From an uncultured Oscillospiraceae bacterium (GTDB taxonomy: Bacteria > Bacillota > Clostridia > Oscillospirales > Acutalibacteraceae), in NCBI GenBank assembly GCA_900540295.1, contig UQFM01000057.1:1-11465 (forward strand): a stretch of 11,465 nt of DNA, given 5' to 3'. This document shows positions 4,792 through 11,465 of this stretch, piece by piece (position 1 is the first letter of the stretch; each line of letters starts with the position of its first letter). Under the pieces are notes generated by a model. The model did not search any database and had not been told where the DNA came from. It saw only the letters and a list, made by a program, of their open reading frames with translations. A program made the translations under genes and the position numbers.

Positions 4792-5040
4792 CACAAGAAA
4801 GACTGTACACGATTGGGAGGAAAGCAGCCTTTCCGCCTGTGTGTCCCCCACACAGAATAAGGAATCATAAACCCTATCCTATGGTTTAGATGTTTTACGT
4901 TTCAGACTTTTTCGCGAAACATCTACTGCTGGTGTTTACTTTTCCGAGTTCTCACCCCCTTCCTCGTCCTCCCAATCGTGTACAGCCTTGCTGAAAATAC
5001 AACCCCCGCACATCCTTTTGATGCACGGGGGTTGCGTTTT
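4789..5040 (+). ncRNA. Free-standing structured RNA candidate 2 (unclassified)
   Basis: A gene-free stretch closed by a perfect 19-bp helix, 4803-4821 with 4967-4985. Inside, AGCAG (4823-4827) can pair with CTGCT (4926-4930). Hairpins lie at 4837-4855 (7 bp, CTGTGTG/CACACAG around TCCCC), 4868-4888 (TAAACC/GGTTTA) and 4889-4923 (GATGTTT/AAACATC). A competing hairpin GGAAAG/CTTTCC spans 4819-4834. An intrinsic terminator follows at 5000-5040. A strong extended -10 promoter starts it near 4789. Size (about 200 nt to the closing helix, 250 to the terminator), promoter strength and long closing stem recall 6S RNA, but the interior is branched and I cannot match 6S. No SRP domain IV, tmRNA or RNase P core is present. 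A MITE with 19-bp terminal inverted repeats is an alternative, though no target-site duplication is visible. Confidence 0.65.
5000..5040. terminator. Bidirectional terminator between RNA 2 and uxaC
   Basis: CAACCCCCG (5000-5008) pairs perfectly with CGGGGGTTG (5026-5034); a CATC/GATG inner hairpin (5011-5023) sits in the loop. On the plus strand CGTTTTAT follows; on the minus strand TATTTTC follows. It therefore can end both RNA 2 and the minus-strand operon that finishes with uxaC at 5087. Confidence 0.85.
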
Positions 5041-5086
5041 ATCTGCTGAAATAAATGCGTGTACGGAAATAGGATTCGCCCTATCC

Positions 5087-6490
5087 TTATTCTATGCCGA
5101 AATATTTTGCGGCATTGGTATAAGAAATATCCCGCACGACCTCCGACAGAAAATCTATATCGCAGGGGTATTTCCCTTCCTCTACCAAATCGCCGATCAG
5201 CTCGCACAAAATACGGCGGAAATACTCATGGCGCGGATAGGAAAGAAAGCTTCTGGAATCCGTAACCATACCGACAAACTTGCCAAGAACGCCGAGGTTG
5301 GCAAGCGTTTTCATCTGTTCACGCATACCGTCGTAATTGTCGTTAAACCACCACGCCGAGCCGAATTGGATTTTGGACGGCACTTCGGCACTTTGGAAAT
5401 TGCCGAGCATGGTGCCGAGTACATAATTATCCTTCGGGTTGAGCGTAAACAGAACGGTACGGGGTAAATTGCCGTCTTTGTCGAGTGCATTTAAGAAACC
5501 CGAAAGACCCTGTGCAATCTCACGGTCGTCAATGGAATCGAAGCCCGCATCCGCGCCCAACCGCTCAAACATGCGGCTGTTGTTGTTGCGCATCGGACCG
5601 ATATGCAGTTCCATCGCCCAACCGCGTTTCGCATATTCCGCACCAAAAAACAGCATCAGCGCCGTACGGTATTTATCCGTTTCCGCCGTTGTAAAGCTGC
5701 CGCCGAGCAATCCCTTTTTGAAAATCTTTTCAATTTCCGCCTCGGACGCCTTACAGTACGGCACATAGGTAAACGCATGGTCACAAGCACAACAGCCGTT
5801 TTCCGCAAACCAATCCATACGCTCCTTGAGCGCATCTTTCAGCTCACGGAAAGTATGAATCTCGCGGTGTACCGCCTTTTCCATCGCCGCAACCCACGGG
5901 ATAAAGGCAGGCTGTTCAATGCCCAGTGCACGGTCGGGACGGAATGCGGGCAAAACGCGGCATTTAAATTTTGAATCTTTCGCGAGCAACACATGGTATT
6001 CCAAAGAATCGGCAGGGTCGTCTGTTGTGCAGACACATGTAACATTGGATTTTTCAATCAACTCGCGCGGCGTAAAACCGCCCGCCCTGATTTTCTCGTT
6101 GCATTTCTGATAAATCTCATCGGCAGTTTTTTCCGAAAGCGGCGTTTCAATCCCGAAATACCGCTGTAATTCGAGATGCGTCCAGTGATACATCGGGTTG
6201 CCGATACAGTACGGCAGGCAGGACGCAAACGCTTTGAATTTTTCATAGCCGCTCTTTTTTCCCGTAATATATTCTTCCGCCACACCGCAGGAACGCATCA
6301 CGCGCCATTTGTAGTGGTCGCCCGAAAGCCAAAGCTCGGCAATATCGGCAGGGCGTTTGTTTTCATAAATCTCTTTCGGCGAAAGGTGGCAGTGCCAGTC
6401 AAAAATCGGCGTTTTTTCCGCACCTCTTCTGTAAATTTCTTTCGCGGTTTTGGTGGACAGCAAAAAGTCCTTATCCATAAATTTTTTCAT
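5087..6490 (-). CDS. uxaC: Glucuronate isomerase (uronate isomerase) UxaC
   Basis: A 467-residue, full-length uronate isomerase (EC 5.3.1.12) of the amidohydrolase-like superfamily. It converts D-glucuronate to D-fructuronate and D-galacturonate to D-tagaturonate in the cytoplasm. Family signatures include IFDWHCHLSPKEI with the metal-site pair His33/His35, WLSGDHYKWRVMRSCGV, CTTDDPADSLEYH, and the C-terminal FSLNP-like stretch LFTLNPKDNYVLGTM, followed by QFGSAWWFNDNYDGM and VGMVTDSRSFLSYPRHEYFRR. The ATG at 6490 has GGAGGT 6 bases upstream. It is the last gene of the minus-strand run, 24 bp after the asparaginase-like gene. The rest of the hexuronate pathway (uxuA, uxaB/uxuB, kdgK, kdgA) is not in the window, so this is an isolated copy attached to an unrelated operon. 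Confidence 0.97.
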   Translation of the reverse strand: MKKFMDKDFLLSTKTAKEIYRRGAEKTPIFDWHCHLSPKEIYENKRPADIAELWLSGDHYKWRVMRSCGVAEEYITGKKSGYEKFKAFASCLPYCIGNPMYHWTHLELQRYFGIETPLSEKTADEIYQKCNEKIRAGGFTPRELIEKSNVTCVCTTDDPADSLEYHVLLAKDSKFKCRVLPAFRPDRALGIEQPAFIPWVAAMEKAVHREIHTFRELKDALKERMDWFAENGCCACDHAFTYVPYCKASEAEIEKIFKKGLLGGSFTTAETDKYRTALMLFFGAEYAKRGWAMELHIGPMRNNNSRMFERLGADAGFDSIDDREIAQGLSGFLNALDKDGNLPRTVLFTLNPKDNYVLGTMLGNFQSAEVPSKIQFGSAWWFNDNYDGMREQMKTLANLGVLGKFVGMVTDSRSFLSYPRHEYFRRILCELIGDLVEEGKYPCDIDFLSEVVRDISYTNAAKYFGIE

Positions 6491-6514
6491 GGGTATACCT
6501 CCGTTCGTATGGTT

Positions 6515-7525
6515 TCAAATCACTTCTTCAAAATATAAAGATTGTTGTAAAAATGCTTCGGGCGCACACGTTGTTTGGTTAAACGCCAATTTCAGCTTTG
6601 CGAGCGCGCTTTCCGCCGTTACGGAAAACATCGGCTGTACGCCGAGACGGAGAAGCGCCCGCGTGCTTGCATACAGCGCCGCCGCACGGGGAATCGGCGC
6701 AAGATACACGGGAATGCTCTGTGCCTGCATACGTTTCGCAAACGCTGTCAGTGCGCGCACGGGCGCAGTCCCCGAGTGGTAGCCGATAAGCAGTACAGCC
6801 GCACAAGTCTCTTTGTTCGGCTGTATCGCCGAAAAGTCAAGATTCGGATACAGCTTCACAGGCAATACGGACTTTTGAAAATGTATTTCCGCATAATTCT
6901 CCGCACGGTCTACCCCTGAAAGCTGTTCCTGCTTCGGCAAATCGGATGCATCCGAAAACTGCACCGTACCGTCCGCATCTATTCGCGCAAGCACCTGATT
7001 TTTTGCCGACTGAAAATCCGCCAAGAATGCATCCGCTTCCGTTACGCGCGTGGCGAGATGTATCTGCACACTGCCGTCCGTATTTCTGTACGGCACGAAA
7101 AATCCCGCGCCGCCTTGTTTTATATACCGCACCGCCGCATGAAAATTACACAGTCCGTTTTGCCGTGCGTCAGACAGCACATAGGCAGACGATACAAATC
7201 CGACGGGGATACGGCACGCACCGACGCAAGCCATGGCGCAAAGCGCGGCAGTGTATGAAAGCGTGTCTGTGCCGTGCAAAACAATCACGCCGTCCGCTTC
7301 GGCGGGAATATCGCGCAGTGCCGCAAACAGGGTTTCATAAAATATATCGTCTGCATTTTCAGATAAAATATCACAAACGGGGCGTACCGTAAACTGTACC
7401 GCGTCCGCATATCGGTCACGGTACATCCGCAAAAGCGTCATTTCCTGCCCTTGTGCGGGCGAAATTACGCCGTGCGCTTCACAGCTTCCGATTGTGCCGC
7501 CCGTGGAAAGCACAAAAATATGCAT
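6515..7525 (-). CDS. L-asparaginase family protein, catalytic Lys apparently replaced
   Basis: A 336-residue cytoplasmic-type asparaginase/glutaminase-fold protein (L-Asn to L-Asp plus ammonia). The first signature STGGTIGS is at residues 7-14 with nucleophile Thr11; the second, HGTDTLSYTA, is at 84-93 with Thr86/Asp87. VLSDARQNGLCNFHAAV (116-132) is also typical. The third catalytic element is normally a Lys in a V-x-K segment about 75 residues after HGTD. Here the segment reads ATRVTEADAF, with Glu163 at that place, so classical activity is in doubt. The C-terminal domain (about 205-330) is the usual second Rossmann-like lobe. The ATG overlaps the stop of the preceding Toprim gene (TAATG), so translation is probably coupled. 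Whether it is ansA or a diverged relative cannot be decided, so no symbol is given. Confidence 0.85.
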   Translation of the reverse strand: MHIFVLSTGGTIGSCEAHGVISPAQGQEMTLLRMYRDRYADAVQFTVRPVCDILSENADDIFYETLFAALRDIPAEADGVIVLHGTDTLSYTAALCAMACVGACRIPVGFVSSAYVLSDARQNGLCNFHAAVRYIKQGGAGFFVPYRNTDGSVQIHLATRVTEADAFLADFQSAKNQVLARIDADGTVQFSDASDLPKQEQLSGVDRAENYAEIHFQKSVLPVKLYPNLDFSAIQPNKETCAAVLLIGYHSGTAPVRALTAFAKRMQAQSIPVYLAPIPRAAALYASTRALLRLGVQPMFSVTAESALAKLKLAFNQTTCAPEAFLQQSLYFEEVI

Positions 7526-8130
7526 TATATTTCCGCTTCCTTTCCGAGCGCTTCAACCGCCGCTTTATATTCCGCATAGGTCATAAATGTGTTGATAATT
7601 TTCAGCATCGCATTCGCACTTGTGTGTTCGGGCAAATCCAACTGCCGCAAGAGCGCACGGCGGCGTGCGGCGCTGTCCTGCCCGCCCGAAAGCCCGTCCT
7701 CCATAAAGTCTGTTTTGGTCACAGCCCGCCGGTCGCCTTTTGACGGATTCAATTCAGCCGTCACGCCCGCTTTGCGGAGTGCTTCCAAAATCACCTCGGT
7801 GCGCACGCCCTCCACGCCGAGCTTGCCCTCTTTTGAGGGCGCGTCCTTACGTTTCTCTTTCCCGAAAATATCGGGAATATATACATGCGTCACATACTGC
7901 GGCTCGACAATGCCGCTTAAAAAAGAGCGAATCACAAAGCCTGCGGAATCGCTGTCGGTCAGCACCAAAATACCGCGTTCCTGCGCCAAACGGCGAATGA
8001 GCTTTTGCTTTTCCTTATCCTTAAATATGCCGAAACCGTCCGTCGTGAGAATCACAGTATCAAACAGACCCGACAGCTTGATTTTATCGTATTTCCCCTC
8101 TGTAATAATTGCTTCGCGCAGTTGAATCAT
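7525..8130 (-). CDS. Toprim protein, ribonuclease M5-like (DUF4093 type)
   Basis: A 201-residue protein with an N-terminal Toprim domain: the conserved Glu11 is in TEGKYDK and the DxD motif is Asp59-Ser-Asp61 in LTDSDSAG. The stretch KEGKLGVEGVRTEVILEAL after it is characteristic of ribonuclease M5, which in Bacillus removes the ends of 5S rRNA precursor. The C-terminal part (about 125-195) resembles the DUF4093 extension found in clostridial members. RNase M5 activity is the best guess but is not proven for this branch. The ATG at 8130 lies 2 bp after the holA stop, with GAGGG inside the end of holA, and its own stop overlaps the next ATG, so it is embedded in the operon. True RnmV is usually near ksgA, which is not seen here. 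Confidence 0.85.
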   Translation of the reverse strand: MIQLREAIITEGKYDKIKLSGLFDTVILTTDGFGIFKDKEKQKLIRRLAQERGILVLTDSDSAGFVIRSFLSGIVEPQYVTHVYIPDIFGKEKRKDAPSKEGKLGVEGVRTEVILEALRKAGVTAELNPSKGDRRAVTKTDFMEDGLSGGQDSAARRRALLRQLDLPEHTSANAMLKIINTFMTYAEYKAAVEALGKEAEI

Positions 8131-8132
8131 CG

Positions 8133-9176
8133 TTATTTCGCCCTCGCCGCAGACAACTGCACAAGCAGCCGTTCCAAAGTGATTTTCGGGTCGGCAACGC
8201 CCGATTTGAGCGCCGCGTCCGCTGTGTTCAGCACATCCAAACAGCCGCGCAGCTGCCGAATATCCAATTTTGCCGCATCCCGCGCGGCGTTGCGCAGACG
8301 GAATTCTTTTCCCTTGTAGTTAAAAAACTGCGCGGGGTATTCCGCACGCTCGCCGCCGCTTAAGGACAGCTTTACACGGTACATATCGACATAAGCGCCC
8401 ACAAGCGTACCGAGAATCATTTCGGGCTTTTCTTTTGCGTCAAACAGCTTGTGAAGAATCTCCAAAGCACGCGCGCAGTTGCCTGCGGTAAGCGCCTTTG
8501 ACAAATCGAAAATATTCGCTTCCAAGGATTTTGTCGCGACGGCGTCAATATCGGCGCGGGTAATCTCCCCGCCGTTTTTATAATTGCACAGCTTTTCGAG
8601 TTCGCCCAATAATAAATTCAAATCGTTGCCGACAATTTCCGCAAGATACGTCGCCTGTGTTCGTTCCAACACACAGCCGCGTTTTTTCGCGCCCGATTGG
8701 AGCAGTTTGCAAAGCGAGGTCCTGTCTAATTTGTCCAGCGGCACGGTCACGCCGACCTTGTTGACTACACTCAAAACCGAACGCCACTTCGCGCTCTTTT
8801 TCGGATTGACTTCTACGGTATCCTGCCAAAACAACAGGCATGTGCTGTCGGGTACATCCTCTAAAAACGCATCCATTTGCGCTTTGTCGTCCCCCGAAAG
8901 CGAATCCAACGGGCAATCGCGCACGACCACACACATTTTCCCGCCGAATGCGGGCAGGGTTTGCGCGGCGTCCAACACCTGTGAAACGGTTGCGCCGTCG
9001 CCGAAATCGAATTTTTTAAAATTAAACCCCTCCATACCGGGGGTCACGCATTTTTTCGGAACCGTATCCGCGTAATACTGTTTGAGATACCCCTCACTGC
9101 CGTAAAGCAGGCATACGCACGGAAAATCGCCCGCCTTGAGCATTTGTTTCAGTTCGGTTTCATGAATTTCGGGCAA
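8133..9176 (-). CDS. holA: DNA polymerase III delta subunit HolA
   Basis: Clamp-loader delta subunit that opens the beta sliding clamp during replication. The protein shows the family pattern: CVCLLYGSEGYL near the N-terminus, FDFGDGATVSQVLDAAQTLPAFGGKMCVVVRD, and in the middle the DLNLLLGELEKLCNY motif, followed by the collar domain LFDAKEKPEMILGTLVGAYVDMYR. I place the start at TTG (9176-9174), giving 347 residues. AAGGAG (9190-9185) lies 8 bases before it and the comEC stop ends at 9178. The alternative ATG at 9194 adds six residues and overlaps comEC by 17 bp, but has no ribosome binding site. The comEC-holA order is common in Firmicutes; rpsT, often next to holA there, is not seen. Confidence 0.95.
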   Translation of the reverse strand: MPEIHETELKQMLKAGDFPCVCLLYGSEGYLKQYYADTVPKKCVTPGMEGFNFKKFDFGDGATVSQVLDAAQTLPAFGGKMCVVVRDCPLDSLSGDDKAQMDAFLEDVPDSTCLLFWQDTVEVNPKKSAKWRSVLSVVNKVGVTVPLDKLDRTSLCKLLQSGAKKRGCVLERTQATYLAEIVGNDLNLLLGELEKLCNYKNGGEITRADIDAVATKSLEANIFDLSKALTAGNCARALEILHKLFDAKEKPEMILGTLVGAYVDMYRVKLSLSGGERAEYPAQFFNYKGKEFRLRNAARDAAKLDIRQLRGCLDVLNTADAALKSGVADPKITLERLLVQLSAARAK

Positions 9177-9177
9177 A

Positions 9178-11385
9178 TCAATCTCTCCTTGCATATTGGA
9201 ACTCGCCGTTCGGTTCTATCCAAAAAGACAGACTGCCGTTTTCGGCGGTGGTATAAACGCTGTCTGACTGCGCACACAGAAAATCGGCTTTTTCAGGCGC
9301 AGAGGTACTCATCACGGTCATTTGGAAATCAGCGGCGCGTATATTCTTCGGCACCTCGGCAGTGGTGAGCAGTACCGTGGCGCTGTCGCCTTTAAAATCA
9401 TTGGTGTCCGTGAAAGATACCAATGCGGAAAACGCACCGAACGTAATTTTTGCATAGCTGTATGCACCTGCACTTTGTACGGCTATACGCAGTCTGCCGT
9501 CTGCAAAGACAGCGGCGGTTTTGTCTATCGGCAGTTTTTCCTGCCCGACAGGCAAGGTTTCCGCATACAGCGCACGCGCATAATACAGTGTCCCGACGGG
9601 CAGGGCATTCCCCACAGAAATGGCAGACGGTATAAGCTTTTCCTTCTGCGCGGGTAAAAACATCGCATCAATGTCAGTTGCACCGTAGGAAGACAGTATA
9701 CCATAAATTTCGGAATCTGCATAGTACGCCCCGCCCGAAAGCAGTAAAACCGTTTCTCCCCGACAGCGAAGCACCACCGCCATGCCGTCGCCGACGTCGG
9801 CAACCGTCATTTGCAAAACGGTTTCGGTTCTTGTAAACGCGGCAACATTACAAAAAAGAAATAAAACGGCGGCAAGCACACAGGCAATTTTCCGAAGCCG
9901 TACATGCGGTTTACGCATCCAAATACCGACAGCAATACCGATTAAAATCAAGGCGAGCAACAGCTTGGCATAATTCGTGCGCATGGGCAGAACGGAAAAC
10001 GGCAGTGAGGAAAGCCATTGTGTTACCGACAGCAAATATCTCGCACAGCCCGACGCCGAAAGCAGGAACAGATTGCCGACCGCCGGCAGATGCAAAACAG
10101 AAAACACCGCACCGAGCATACCCAAAACCATACAGATACTGCCCACGGTTAAGGAAAGCAGATTTGCGGGCAAAGCCGTCAGTGAAAGCGTCCCGAACGC
10201 CCAAAGCTGTACGGGCAGTGTGCATACAGTCACGGATACCGTGGTTGCAATCACCGAGGCTGTAAATTTATAAAGCTTTACAGCTCTCCCCTGCCGTTTG
10301 CGGACAGGACGGTTGAGCACCGCTTCTATGCGTTTGGAAAACAGCAAAATCCCAACGGTTGCGAACACCGATAACAGCAGGGAAAGGTCGCGCGCCGCAA
10401 AAGGATTGCAGAACAGCATAGCGGTAAGCGCAATCCCCACGGCATTAAACGCATCGGATTCGCGCCGAAACAGCTCCGCCGAGAATACAGCCGCAGACAT
10501 CACCGCCGCACGCAGAACCGACGGCGCACCGCCCGTCAGCACGGCGAAAAAAGCAACAAACAAAAGCCCGAGAACTGCCCGCGCCCGCCGCGGAACCCGT
10601 ATCTTCTTAAAAGCTTCAAACAGATACATCGTCCACGTGGACAGATGCAAACCCGAAACCACGAGAAGATGCGAAATGCCCGAAGCGCGAAAGGCGTTTG
10701 TACTCCGTTCGGACAGCAGGGTTTTGACGCCGAAAGAAATACAGGCAATCACGCCGCCCGCCTCATTCGGCAGTCGCGTAAAAACCGCCTGTGTGAGTGC
10801 CTGGCGCAGAGATAGAATTGCGGAAAACAAGCCCGTATTCCCGCCTGAAATCACCGTAATTCCGTCCACGGGATACGCGCCGCAGACAATGCCCTTGGCA
10901 CGGTAATATGCAGAAACCGCTTCATTTTCCGCTTCGCCGCCGAGCAAAAAAGGCTTTACACGGCAGGTAATGCTGTCCGCCGGAGAAATGTCAAACGGCG
11001 TACGGCTGACCAAACGGATTTTGCCGCGGGAAGGTTCGCCGTTCAGAGTATGCACACGCAAAACCGCATAATACCGACCGTTTTCCGTATACGGCAAATC
11101 GGCAAGCGTGCCGCTGACAAGCACTTCCTTTTTCTCCAAAACCGCGTCCTGCCGTGCGGCATACTGCGTTTGTGCTGTCCACAGCATCGCAATGCAGATT
11201 ACCGCGGTTAAAAACGCAGTCGGCAATGTTTTGTCACGGCGCGCCGCTTTTTGCGTCAAAGAAAGCATAAAAGCGATAAGCGCGGCTGTAAATGCCGCAC
11301 CCATCGCCTCTTTCTGTGGAAAGGCGTGCATCACAAACAAGGTGAATAACGCCGTAAAACCGATGACACAAAACGGACGCGTCAT
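9178..11385 (-). CDS. comEC: ComEC/Rec2 DNA-uptake channel with degenerate C-terminal domain
   Basis: A 735-residue membrane protein that forms the inner-membrane channel for single-stranded DNA in natural transformation. N-terminal hydrophobic segments (about 1-70) lead into a DUF4131-like domain (about 80-180). The Competence domain (about 205-480) has many membrane segments and the hallmark FRASGISHLLVVSGLH (232-247). The C-terminal part (about 520-730) resembles the usual metallo-beta-lactamase-like domain: VADVGDGMAVVLR matches the VDVGQGDA strand, and GATDIDAMFLPAQ takes the place of the strand leading to THxHxDH. That metal motif is absent, so nuclease function is unlikely. MTRPF is a typical ComEC start; the frame stays open upstream but is not protein-like, and no strong ribosome binding site is visible. 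It is the first gene of the minus-strand run. Confidence 0.94.
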   Translation of the reverse strand: MTRPFCVIGFTALFTLFVMHAFPQKEAMGAAFTAALIAFMLSLTQKAARRDKTLPTAFLTAVICIAMLWTAQTQYAARQDAVLEKKEVLVSGTLADLPYTENGRYYAVLRVHTLNGEPSRGKIRLVSRTPFDISPADSITCRVKPFLLGGEAENEAVSAYYRAKGIVCGAYPVDGITVISGGNTGLFSAILSLRQALTQAVFTRLPNEAGGVIACISFGVKTLLSERSTNAFRASGISHLLVVSGLHLSTWTMYLFEAFKKIRVPRRARAVLGLLFVAFFAVLTGGAPSVLRAAVMSAAVFSAELFRRESDAFNAVGIALTAMLFCNPFAARDLSLLLSVFATVGILLFSKRIEAVLNRPVRKRQGRAVKLYKFTASVIATTVSVTVCTLPVQLWAFGTLSLTALPANLLSLTVGSICMVLGMLGAVFSVLHLPAVGNLFLLSASGCARYLLSVTQWLSSLPFSVLPMRTNYAKLLLALILIGIAVGIWMRKPHVRLRKIACVLAAVLFLFCNVAAFTRTETVLQMTVADVGDGMAVVLRCRGETVLLLSGGAYYADSEIYGILSSYGATDIDAMFLPAQKEKLIPSAISVGNALPVGTLYYARALYAETLPVGQEKLPIDKTAAVFADGRLRIAVQSAGAYSYAKITFGAFSALVSFTDTNDFKGDSATVLLTTAEVPKNIRAADFQMTVMSTSAPEKADFLCAQSDSVYTTAENGSLSFWIEPNGEFQYARRD

Positions 11386-11465
11386 GCTTATACGAGCCGT
11401 TCCGAAAGATTTGCAGGCGGTTGAAAAGCGTGTGAACGAGGTTATTCTTTCGGCAAGCCCTGTGG
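11384..11465 (+). CDS. 5' end of a divergent gene, partial at the window edge
   Basis: From the ATG at 11384 the plus strand is open to the window end, giving MLIRAVPKDLQAVEKRV and then NEVILSASPV. The Lys/Glu/Val-rich amphipathic composition looks like a real helical N-terminus, while the same DNA read on the other strand gives an unlikely Ser/Thr/Arg/Cys-rich sequence. The pattern D-L-x-x-V-x(3)-V-x(2)-V-I-L-S is compatible with the N-terminus of a polyprenyl synthetase, but 27 residues are too few to decide. An in-frame ATG at 11363 would add seven residues. Neither start has a good ribosome binding site. If the 11384 start is right, its ATG overlaps the comEC ATG in the tetranucleotide CATG. 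Confidence 0.45.
   Translation, partial: MLIRAVPKDLQAVEKRVNEVILSASPV

Noticed and set aside
4815..4835. GGAAAGCAGCC resembling the SRP RNA or RNase P core words
   Set aside because: The GGTCAGGTCC half of SRP domain IV and the other RNase P conserved regions are missing, and the RNA is too short for RNase P; treated as coincidence.
4803..4985. MITE or IS remnant with 19-bp terminal inverted repeats
   Set aside because: Kept only as an alternative: no target-site duplication is visible, and a promoter and terminator frame the repeats as expected for an RNA gene.
7589..8125. 178-codon plus-strand frame opposite the Toprim gene
   Set aside because: It is antisense to a gene with clear Toprim motifs, is Ser/Arg/Pro-rich and shows no domain.
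10298..10906. 202-codon plus-strand frame opposite comEC
   Set aside because: It is antisense to the conserved Competence domain, with Arg/Thr/Ala-rich low-similarity composition and no ribosome binding site.

Overview
The window looks like a chromosomal segment of a Gram-positive Clostridia, most likely a gut Oscillospirales/Ruminococcaceae-type bacterium. The grounds are the gene content (a miaB-ylbF pair, comEC followed by holA, an RNase M5-like Toprim protein), strong AGGAGG-type ribosome binding sites, sigma-A-like promoters with extended -10 boxes, and roughly even GC coding sequence. The assignment is inference from gene content; no ribosomal RNA or other taxonomic marker is present.

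Layout. Left block (about 1-2953, minus strand): a probable operon of an alpha/beta hydrolase, miaB (tRNA methylthiotransferase) and a YlbF-family protein with a cysteine-rich tail, read from a promoter near 3022-3050. A divergent plus-strand unit (3187-3660) has its own promoter, a leader hairpin, a small SCP2-type sterol/lipid carrier domain protein and a strong intrinsic terminator. Right block (5087-11385, minus strand): comEC, holA, an RNase M5-like Toprim protein, an L-asparaginase-like protein and uxaC, with gaps of 24 bp or less or overlaps, ending at a bidirectional terminator at 5000-5040. At the right edge a plus-strand gene appears to start back to back with comEC.

Between the two blocks (about 3660-5050) lies an AT-richer regulatory stretch that does not belong to either operon. 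It holds two small XRE-type helix-turn-helix genes, 3679-3897 minus and 4451-4684 plus. It also holds two free-standing structured RNA candidates on the plus strand: about 4077-4245 (a 14-bp closing helix, an 11-bp second helix, a three-way junction and a UUCG-capped terminator) and about 4789-5040 (a perfect 19-bp closing helix, internal hairpins and a terminator). Each RNA has a good promoter. The promoters are flanked or overlapped by inverted repeats, including a 23-bp perfect palindrome over the -10 box of the second RNA. I do not recognise either RNA as a known family. They are the best candidates for something undescribed here.

Two housekeeping enzymes look unusual. The ComEC C-terminal metallo-beta-lactamase-like domain lacks the HxHxDH metal motif, and the asparaginase-like protein has Glu where the catalytic Lys of the family is expected. 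All function calls rest on motif and family recognition by eye; no database search was run.
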